Shown in pieces: positions 58,267-64,000 of a stretch of 64,000 bases of DNA; within the stretch, counting starts at the first letter, position 1, and each line of letters opens with the position of its first letter. The position numbers and the translations under genes were made by a program. This stretch comes from Oceanitalea stevensii (GTDB lineage: Bacteria; Actinomycetota; Actinomycetes; Actinomycetales; Actinomycetaceae): contig NZ_JACSPO010000009.1 of assembly GCF_014837105.1 (NCBI RefSeq), positions 1 to 64,000 of the forward strand. The letters run 5' to 3'. The notes beneath the pieces are model-generated. The model ran no database searches and was not told the DNA's origin. It saw only the letters and a program-made list of their open reading frames with translations.

Positions 58267-60441
58267 TCAGCCGACCGGCACGGCCTCCCGGGTGAGGGCG
58301 AGCACCTGCGCGGCGGCGCGGTCCGCGCCCGCGACGAGCGGTGACGGGACGCCCGGTGTCGCGCCGATCGCCGAGCCCGGCTGGACGTCGCCGGCCGGGA
58401 TGCCGATGACGACGACGCGCGGGTCGGGCCGGCCGGCGGCGTCGAGGAGGTGGAACTCCTCGGCCGTCACGTCGAGGGTCCGCGTGGCGGCCACCGTGCC
58501 GTCCGGGCCGGTGCGCGCGTGCAGGCGGGCGCGGCCAGAGTCGAGCAGGGAGCGCAGCAGGGGGTCGTCGGTGACGTCGGCGTGGCCCTTCGACATGCGG
58601 GTCTCGACGAAGGCGCGTACCCGGTGCTCGCGCCCCATGACCTGGGAGCGGGCGACGAAGCGACCGCGCTCCACCGTGACGGACAGGCCCTCACCGAGGA
58701 GCTCGACGACGCCGGCCCGCACGAGGGCGAGCAGCTGCGCGGTGCGCTCCGGCGGCGGGCCGGACGCGAGCGCGAGGCCGAGCGTGCCGAACCAGCCGTT
58801 GACGTCGCGGACGGCGGACGCCGGGTGGATCGCCCCGGCGCGCACGAGCCCGGCGACCTGCCCGCGCAGCAGCGCCATCGCCCGGTTGACCTCCGCGCGC
58901 GGGCTGGCCAGCGGCCGGGTGATCGACTCGTGCTCGGCGGCGACCCAGCGCGCGGTCCACGCCCGCCACGCCTCGGGTGAGGGCAGCCGCACGTCGGGCC
59001 GGTCGAGACGCTCGACGTCGAGGTGGCGGGCGGGGTCGACGACGACGTCCCGGACCAGGCCGTCGAGCTCGGTCACGTCCGCGGCCGCGACGCGAGCGAG
59101 CAGGCCGGCGGGGAGGTTGCCGTCGGCGGCCGAGGGGATGGTGGCGGGGTGGTGCCGGGCCAGGGTGGTGAGGTGGGCGACGACGAGCTCGCGGGCGAGC
59201 TGCGGCCACACGTCGCGGGTGAAGTCCTGGTCGGGGATCGTCGCGGCGGCCGCGAACCACTCGCGGGTGGCCAGGCGCGGCGTGTAGCGCGGCGGGAAAC
59301 CGCCGTACCAGGACTTCGAGCGGTAGGGCAGGCCGCGGCGGGAGCCGACGAGCAGGCGCGGCTCGCGCCCGGAGGGCAGGTAGGTGAGGTCGAAGGGGGA
59401 GTCGCCGGGCACGAAGCGCCCGCCGCGGCCGGCGGTGAGGACGGCGACGACGTCGAAGAAGTTCGCCCCGAGCCCCGCGACGACGACGTCCTCGCCCGCC
59501 GGGACGACGTCCCAGTCCCGCTCGGCCGGCATGCCCGGCTCGACGTAGACGAGCCCGTGGTCCTCCGCGGCGGCGACGCGCTCCGCGGTCTCCCGCGACC
59601 GCTCCGCCTGGACCATCCCCTGGGCGAGCACCACCGCGCGGGCGGAGAACACCCGCCCGTCGGAGAGCCGCACCAGGCGCCGATCCTCGGCCCTGGCCGA
59701 CAGCTCACCTGTCAGGGACACCCCCCTCCCCGCCGACAGCTCACTTGTTACGGATGGCTCACCCGTCGCCGACAGCTCACTTGTTACGGATGGCTCACCC
59801 GTCGCCGACAGGCCACTTGTTACGGATGGCTGACCCGTCGCCGACAGCTCACTTGTTACGGATGGCTCACCCGTCGCCGACAGGCCACTTGTCACCCGCT
59901 CGGTGTCGACGACGGTGCCCACCGCCGCGGTCAGCTCCACGCCGCCGCGCGCGAGGATCGCCTCGAGCTGCTCGCGGAAGTACACGCCCTGCAGGCGCCG
60001 GGTCGGGTAGGACCACGGCTGGACGGCCGCCGCCTCCTCGGCGACCCAGTCGGGGCGAGGTCCTGCGCTCCAGCCGGCGGACGGGGGAGCCGTCGGGCGC
60101 GGGACGCCGGCGACGACATCGCGCGCCCACTGCACGAGGTCCGGCCCAGGCGTCACCGGCCCGGACATCGGGGTGGAGTCGTCGGGGTAGATCGTCGTGT
60201 GCGCGCTGTAGGTGTTGTTGAGGAGCTGCGGGCTCTGGTCGGTGCGCCAGGTCGCGCCGGCACCGACCTCGAGGCGGTCGACGACGACGACGCGTACCGG
60301 CTGCTCCGGCGTCCCCCGGGCCGTGAGCCGCTCGACGACGGAGACCGCACGCGGCCCCCCGCCGACGATGACGACGTCGGCGCTCAGTGCGCCATCAGTA
60401 AGAAGTGAGCTGTCGGCGGGGAGGGGGGTGGGGGTGGTCAT
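58267..60441 (-). CDS. FAD/NAD(P)-binding protein with in-frame 36-bp repeats
   Basis: A 724-residue flavoprotein of the FAD-NAD(P)-binding group seen with uncharacterised uptake operons. The dinucleotide motif is VVIVGGGPRAVSVVERL (residues 23-39). VGAGATWRTDQSPQLLNNTY and WSYPTRRLQGVYFREQLEAI are family-like, and a second nucleotide motif DVVVAGLGANFFDVVAVL lies near residues 300-325. Residues 183-238 are 4.5 copies of a 12-residue repeat (VTSELSATGEPS) inserted between conserved blocks. Its ATG overlaps the ABC ATPase stop (ATGA), so it is the last gene of the operon. An oxidoreductase acting on the imported molecule is plausible; the substrate is unknown. Confidence 0.82.
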   Translation of the reverse strand: MTTPTPLPADSSLLTDGALSADVVIVGGGPRAVSVVERLTARGTPEQPVRVVVVDRLEVGAGATWRTDQSPQLLNNTYSAHTTIYPDDSTPMSGPVTPGPDLVQWARDVVAGVPRPTAPPSAGWSAGPRPDWVAEEAAAVQPWSYPTRRLQGVYFREQLEAILARGGVELTAAVGTVVDTERVTSGLSATGEPSVTSELSATGQPSVTSGLSATGEPSVTSELSATGEPSVTSELSAGRGVSLTGELSARAEDRRLVRLSDGRVFSARAVVLAQGMVQAERSRETAERVAAAEDHGLVYVEPGMPAERDWDVVPAGEDVVVAGLGANFFDVVAVLTAGRGGRFVPGDSPFDLTYLPSGREPRLLVGSRRGLPYRSKSWYGGFPPRYTPRLATREWFAAAATIPDQDFTRDVWPQLARELVVAHLTTLARHHPATIPSAADGNLPAGLLARVAAADVTELDGLVRDVVVDPARHLDVERLDRPDVRLPSPEAWRAWTARWVAAEHESITRPLASPRAEVNRAMALLRGQVAGLVRAGAIHPASAVRDVNGWFGTLGLALASGPPPERTAQLLALVRAGVVELLGEGLSVTVERGRFVARSQVMGREHRVRAFVETRMSKGHADVTDDPLLRSLLDSGRARLHARTGPDGTVAATRTLDVTAEEFHLLDAAGRPDPRVVVIGIPAGDVQPGSAIGATPGVPSPLVAGADRAAAQVLALTREAVPVG
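59719..59762. repeat. Inverted copy of the gene's own 5' coding segment (arm 1)
   Basis: This 44-base stretch is an inverted copy of 60387-60430. The first 28 bases (59719-59746, containing CCCCGCCGACAGCTCACTT) match perfectly and the next 16 have three differences. Arm 2 encodes residues 4-18 of the same protein; arm 1 sits at the edge of the tandem array and is read on its opposite strand. Confidence 0.8.
59732..59892. repeat. Minisatellite: 4.5 copies of a 36-bp unit
   Basis: Units start at 59732, 59768, 59804 and 59840, with a half unit from 59876. Each reads GCCGACAGCTCACTTGTTAC then GGATGGCTCACCCGTC. Units 3 and 5 carry GG in place of CT (GACAGGCCACTT). The unit is a multiple of three, so the frame is kept, and copies are nearly identical at DNA level. 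It is visibly A+T-richer than the gene around it. Confidence 0.9.
60387..60430. repeat. Inverted repeat arm 2, at the start of the FAD-protein gene
   Basis: The partner of 59719-59762. It covers codons 4-18 of the flavoprotein, ending 11 bases inside its ATG. The perfect part is 60403-60430. Confidence 0.8.
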
Positions 60442-61283
60442 GCGAGGGAGCCCTTGGTGAGCACCGGGCGGACCTGGGTCTGGCCGGCGTCGTGGAGGAC
60501 CTCGACCGGGAGGCCGTAGACCTCACCGAGGAGCTCGGCGTCGTAGGCCTCGGGCGCTGGCCCGTCCGCGACGAGGCGTCCGCCGCTGAGGAGCACCACC
60601 TGCTGGCAGAAGGTCGCCGCGTGGTTGAGGTCGTGGATCGCGATGAGCGCCGCGACCCCCTCCTCGCGCGCCACCTGGCGCACGATCTGCAGCGTCTCCA
60701 CCTGGTAGCGCAGGTCGAGCGCGGAGGTCGGCTCGTCGAGGAGGAGCACCCGCGGCCGCTGGGCCAGGGCCCGGGCGATGAGCACGCGCTGGGCCTGCCC
60801 GCCGGACATGTCGGAGAGCCGCCGCTCGGCGAGCTCAGCCAGCCCGAGCCGCGCGATCGCGTCCTCGACCACCGCGACGTCCTCCGCGCCCGGCCGCATC
60901 CCCATGTGCGGGGTGCGCCCCAGCGTCACGGCCTCGCGGACCGTCAGCTCGAAGGGCACCTCGCTCGACTGCGGCACGTAGGCCACGACCTTGGCGCGCT
61001 CGCGCGGCTTCATCGACAGCAGGTCGCGGCCCCCGAGCCGCACCGTGCCCTGCCGGGTGCGCAGCACGCCGGCGAGGATCTTCGTGAGCGTCGACTTGCC
61101 CGAGCCGTTGGGCCCGAGCAGCGCGCACAGGGTCCCCGCCGCCACGTCGAGGTCGATGCCACGCAGCACCTGGTGCCTGCCGTAGGCGAACTCCACGTCG
61201 CGGATGCTCAGCGCCGCGGGCGGTGCCGCCGCCGCGGTGGCCGCTCCCGCCGTCGTCGTCGTCAGTTCCTGGACTGCAGTCAC
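60438..61283 (-). CDS. FecE/BtuD-type ABC transporter ATPase
   Basis: A 281-residue ATPase with Walker A GPNGSGKST, Q-loop VVAYVPQSSEVPFELTVREA, signature MSGGQAQRVLIARAL and Walker B RVLLLDEPTSALD with IHDLNHAATF. This is typical of iron-siderophore or cobalamin importers. An Ala/Thr-rich N-terminal tail precedes the domain. GTG 61283 overlaps the permease stop (GTGA); the longer frame to 62426 is a shadow. It pairs with the FecCD permease and lipoprotein upstream. Confidence 0.9.
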   Translation of the reverse strand: MTAVQELTTTTAGAATAAAAPPAALSIRDVEFAYGRHQVLRGIDLDVAAGTLCALLGPNGSGKSTLTKILAGVLRTRQGTVRLGGRDLLSMKPRERAKVVAYVPQSSEVPFELTVREAVTLGRTPHMGMRPGAEDVAVVEDAIARLGLAELAERRLSDMSGGQAQRVLIARALAQRPRVLLLDEPTSALDLRYQVETLQIVRQVAREEGVAALIAIHDLNHAATFCQQVVLLSGGRLVADGPAPEAYDAELLGEVYGLPVEVLHDAGQTQVRPVLTKGSLA

Positions 61284-62392
61284 TTCGAGGCCCTCCGCGT
61301 CATGATGAGGTAGATGAAGACGGGCGCGCCGAGCATCGCGACGACGATGCCCACCGGCACGACCGACGGCGCGACGACCGTGCGCCCGATGGTGTCCGCC
61401 GCGACGAGCAGCACGCCGCCCGACAGCGCCGACATCGGCAGCAGGTACTGGTGGTTGGCGCCGATGATGAGCCGGGCGATGTGCGGCCCGACGAGCCCGA
61501 CGAAGCCGATGACCCCGCACAGGGACACCGCGACGGACGCGAGCAGTACCGACACGAGGATGAGCCCCACCCGGACCACGGTGACGTTGACGCCGAGGGA
61601 GCGGGCGGCGTCGTCGCCGGCGAAGGCGATCGCGTTCATGTCCTTGGCGAACCACAGGAGCAGCGGCAGGAGCACGACGACGACGGCGCCCATGACCCGC
61701 ACCTCGGTCCACGACGCGTCGTTGACCGAACCGAGGGTCCACCGCACGATCGCCTGCAGGGTGTTCTCGTTGGCGACGTACTGCAGGCCCGCGGTGAGCG
61801 CCTCGAAGAGCTGGGTGACGGCGATGCCGAGGAGCAGCAGCGTCGCGACCGCCATCTTCCGCGCGGACGCGAGCCCGAGGACGAGCATCGTCACCAGCCC
61901 GGCGCAGGCGAGCGCGGAGAGGATGACGAGCGGGTTGGACGAGGCGACCCCGCCGCCGCCGAGCAGGATCGCCAGCGACGCCCCGAAGGCCGCCGAGGGG
62001 GAGACGCCGAGGGTGAAGGGGCTGACGAGCGGGTTGCGCAGCAGCCCCTGCATGACGGCGCCGGCCACCGACAGCGCCGCGCCCGCGGCGAGCGCGAGGA
62101 GCGCGCGGGGCAGACGCAGGTCGGCGACGATCGCGTAGGACTGGACGAACTCGGGCTCGATCGTCCCGCCGGCCACGCGCAGCCACAGGATGCGCATCGC
62201 GTCGGCGAAGGTCACCCCGGAGGTGCCCACCGCCGTCGAGCCCGCGACGACGACGACGGTCACCACCGCCGACACGACGAGCACGAGCAGCCGGTGGTTG
62301 CCCAGCGCCCGCCGCAGGCTGCCGGGCTGCGCGACCTCGGGGGCGGGCGTGGTGCGGGTGGCGTCGGGGCGCGCGGGTGCCTCGGTGGTCAC
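61280..62392 (-). CDS. FecCD-family ABC transporter permease
   Basis: A 370-residue permease with about ten membrane segments. Marks are LPRALLALAAGAALSVAGAV, MQGLLRNPLVSPFTLGVSPS, GVIGFVGLVGPHIARLIIG and a C-terminal VGIVVAMLGAPVFIYLIMTRR. These are characteristic of BtuC/FecCD. It would work as a homodimer, since only one permease gene is visible. GTG 62392 overlaps the binding-protein stop (GTGA). Confidence 0.93.
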   Translation of the reverse strand: MTTEAPARPDATRTTPAPEVAQPGSLRRALGNHRLLVLVVSAVVTVVVVAGSTAVGTSGVTFADAMRILWLRVAGGTIEPEFVQSYAIVADLRLPRALLALAAGAALSVAGAVMQGLLRNPLVSPFTLGVSPSAAFGASLAILLGGGGVASSNPLVILSALACAGLVTMLVLGLASARKMAVATLLLLGIAVTQLFEALTAGLQYVANENTLQAIVRWTLGSVNDASWTEVRVMGAVVVVLLPLLLWFAKDMNAIAFAGDDAARSLGVNVTVVRVGLILVSVLLASVAVSLCGVIGFVGLVGPHIARLIIGANHQYLLPMSALSGGVLLVAADTIGRTVVAPSVVPVGIVVAMLGAPVFIYLIMTRRASK

Positions 62393-63477
62393 TGCGCGCT
62401 CCCGACGGTGACGTAGGCGTCCTCACCCGGGTAGTCGGTGACGCCCTGGAACTCGGTGGCCCAGCGCTCGAGGTAGCCGGCCGGGTCGAGGTCCGCCGTC
62501 TCCTCCGGGTGCAGCCAGGTGGCGAGGTAGGCGGTGGCGATCGCCTTCGCGAGCCCCGACGTCGCCCACCCGTTCGTCACGTACACCTCACCGTTCTCGA
62601 CGGCGCTGATCCCGGACCAGCCCGGCCGTGCGGGGATCCCGGCGACGACCTCGTCGACCTCCCCGGCCGCGTAGGGCTCGGCCGACGGCGGCTGCTCGTG
62701 GACGACGACGGCCGGGTCGCGCTCGACGACGGCCGCCGGGTCGACGGTGATCTCGTGCTGCGCGTCGCCGCCGGTGATGTCGCCGAAGACGTTCGTGCCG
62801 CCGGCGCCGGTGATGACCTGGTCGAAGCCCGAGCCGGGCAGCGCGGTGATGTAGGGCTGGTCGGTCTCCCAGTAGACGGGGACCGGCTCGGTGCCGGCGA
62901 CGGCGTCCTCGACGGCGGTGACGATCTCGTCGTGGAAGTCCCGCACGGCCTGGGCGCCCTCGGGCTCGTCGAAGACCTCCCCGAGGAGGTCGATCGTCTC
63001 CTCGAACACGTCGACGTCCCACGAGGTGACGACGACGACCGGGATGTCGAACTCCGCCAGCCGCTCCGCGGCCTCCTGCCAGGCGCCGTTGCGCGGGATG
63101 ATCGCGACGTCCGGGTCCAGCGCGACGATCGCCTCGTAGTTGAGCTCGCCGATGCTCTCCCCGACGACGTCCTCCTCGGTGAGCCCGAGGTAGGGCGCGC
63201 GCTGGACGGTGCCGCGGTCGACGCCGACGACGCGGTCGCCGGCGCCGATCGCCTCGACGAACTCGTTGTTGTACGAGAGGGCGACGACGGCGCGCTCGAC
63301 CGGGCCCGCGATCGTCACCTCGCGGTCCTGGTCGTCGACGACGGTGATCTCACCGGCCGCGGCGGTGGTGGCGCCGTCGGCGGCCTCGCTCGGCCCGGCG
63401 ACCTCGACCTGGCCGCAGGCCGCCAGGGTGAGGGCCGAGGCGAGGAGGGCGGCGGCGGTGAGGGTGGTGCGCGTCAT
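62389..63477 (-). CDS. FecB/TroA-type substrate-binding lipoprotein
   Basis: A 362-residue binding protein with lipobox LAAC (Cys21) and a two-lobe fold linked by a long helix. ITVVDDQDREVTIAGPVERAV is the usual start, with LNYEAIVALDPDVAIIPRN and AYLATWLHPEETADLDPAGY. The family carries ferric siderophores, haem or cobalamin. The cargo here is unclear and neighbouring enzymes suggest it may not be a simple siderophore. The ATG at 63477 overlaps the preceding stop (ATGA). Confidence 0.9.
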   Translation of the reverse strand: MTRTTLTAAALLASALTLAACGQVEVAGPSEAADGATTAAAGEITVVDDQDREVTIAGPVERAVVALSYNNEFVEAIGAGDRVVGVDRGTVQRAPYLGLTEEDVVGESIGELNYEAIVALDPDVAIIPRNGAWQEAAERLAEFDIPVVVVTSWDVDVFEETIDLLGEVFDEPEGAQAVRDFHDEIVTAVEDAVAGTEPVPVYWETDQPYITALPGSGFDQVITGAGGTNVFGDITGGDAQHEITVDPAAVVERDPAVVVHEQPPSAEPYAAGEVDEVVAGIPARPGWSGISAVENGEVYVTNGWATSGLAKAIATAYLATWLHPEETADLDPAGYLERWATEFQGVTDYPGEDAYVTVGSAQ

Positions 63478-64000
63478 CGGGTCTCTCCGGAAGGGGTGGT
63501 CGGGGCGGTGGTGGCCGGGCTGTCGGCGGGGAGGTGGGGCTCGCCGAGGGTGAGCATGAGGCGGTTGGCCCAGGAGAAGAAGGCGACTGAGGCGACGAGG
63601 TCGACGAGCTCCACCGGCTCCAGGCCGAGCTCCCGCAGCCGGGCGACGTGCCCGGCGGTGGCCCGCGAGGGCGAGGCGGCGAGGGCGGCGGCGAGGTCGA
63701 TGACCGCGGCCCACCGCTCGTCCTGGCCCGCGCTCAGTGCGGACAGGTCGGCCGGGGCCCAGCCGGGGCCGCGGGGGACGTCGGCGGCGAGGAGGCGGTC
63801 GACGTCTGCGGGGCGCTTGCTCAGCTGGGCGGCCTTCCGGGCGTGGACGGAGGCGCAGAAGATGCAGTCGTTGACCTTGCTCGTCACCGCGGCGGCGAGC
63901 TCGCGCTCGGCCCGCGGCAGGCCGACGCGGGTGAGGAAGACTGCGTGGTCGATCTGCGTGCGGGCGGCCAGCACGCCGGTCTCGCGGGCGAGGAGACGGA
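63474..64000 (-). CDS. AhpD/carboxymuconolactone-decarboxylase-like protein, cut by window edge
   Basis: The frame stays open to the window edge; about 175 C-terminal residues are visible. The AhpD-type motif CIFCASVHARKA (Cys-x-x-Cys then His) is intact, flanked by LPRAERELAAAVTSKVND and ELVDLVASVAFFSWANRLML. This is the layout of the alkylhydroperoxidase-domain proteins found in operons with FecBCD-like transporters. Its stop overlaps the binding-protein start. A peroxidase or redox-relay role is inferred. The start and any partner genes lie outside the window. Confidence 0.85.
   Translation of the reverse strand, partial: RLLARETGVLAARTQIDHAVFLTRVGLPRAERELAAAVTSKVNDCIFCASVHARKAAQLSKRPADVDRLLAADVPRGPGWAPADLSALSAGQDERWAAVIDLAAALAASPSRATAGHVARLRELGLEPVELVDLVASVAFFSWANRLMLTLGEPHLPADSPATTAPTTPSGETR

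Noticed and set aside
59732..59892. Possible CRISPR array (36-bp direct repeats)
   Set aside because: The units are directly adjacent with no spacers, stay in frame within a coding gene and have no cas genes nearby.
63520..63539. Third copy of the CTGTCGGCGGGGAGG word seen in the flavoprotein gene repeats
   Set aside because: Only about 15 bases match, within Pro/Ala-rich coding sequence; this can arise by chance in such G+C-rich DNA.

Overview
The window is a very G+C-rich, densely packed stretch of chromosome. Codons end almost always in G or C, GTG and some TTG starts are common, and many genes overlap by ATGA or GTGA. The gene families point to an actinobacterium, most likely a Micrococcales relative (Cellulomonas/Georgenia-like). 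They include a DUF222/13E12 protein behind an actinobacterial LexA box, a MhuD-type haem-degrading enzyme, an ATP-dependent DNA ligase of the mycobacterial LigB type, a DUF3516 helicase and a lone NnrD dehydratase. The genus is inference. I saw no rRNA, tRNA, CRISPR array, transposase, integrase or phage structural gene.

Region 1 (1-4.2 kb) is housekeeping-like. It has the N-terminal part of a DUF222 protein with a perfect SOS box, a HhH-GPD DNA-repair protein, a TauE/SafE exporter, a DUF2975 membrane protein paired with a small HTH regulator behind a large palindromic operator, and a MhuD-like enzyme.

Region 2 (4.3-30.3 kb) is a carbohydrate island centred on L-arabinose. Three LacI-type repressors control three ABC sugar importers: a CUT1 oligosaccharide system in an operon with a GH127 beta-L-arabinofuranosidase, a YtfQRT-YjfF-like furanose system, and a ChvE-GguAB-like monosaccharide system. 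araD-araA, an FGGY kinase and a secreted five-part GH97 glycosidase complete it. Four copies of a 16-bp palindrome (consensus ATGTTAGCGCTAACAT) lie in the promoters of araDA, of the furanose importer and its divergent lacI gene, and of the ChvE importer, so these look like one local regulon. The inferred route is extracellular trimming by GH97, uptake of arabino-oligosaccharides and free arabinose, internal hydrolysis by GH127, isomerisation (AraA), phosphorylation (kinase) and epimerisation (AraD) to xylulose-5-phosphate.

Region 3 (30.4-58.1 kb) is mixed: a glycosyltransferase; a helicase/YbaK/pentapeptide operon; an intracellular-looking subtilase with prodomain-like modules at both ends; an AgcS symporter; ArsR-VOC, TetR-MFS and TetR-MMPL regulator/effector pairs; a LigB-type ligase; a methyltransferase; a family A polymerase; PhzF; a P2-type ATPase; an AMIN-like secreted protein; NnrD with a histidine phosphatase; and two bacterial-PH membrane proteins. 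Two intergenic copies of an 80-bp element with 12-bp terminal inverted repeats occur here.

Region 4 (58.3-64 kb) is one minus-strand operon: an AhpD/CMD-type protein (cut by the window end), a FecBCD-type ABC importer and a large FAD/NAD(P)-binding protein. The last gene carries an in-frame 36-bp minisatellite that is related by inversion to its own 5' end. This operon and the double-prodomain protease are the least described functional units in the window.
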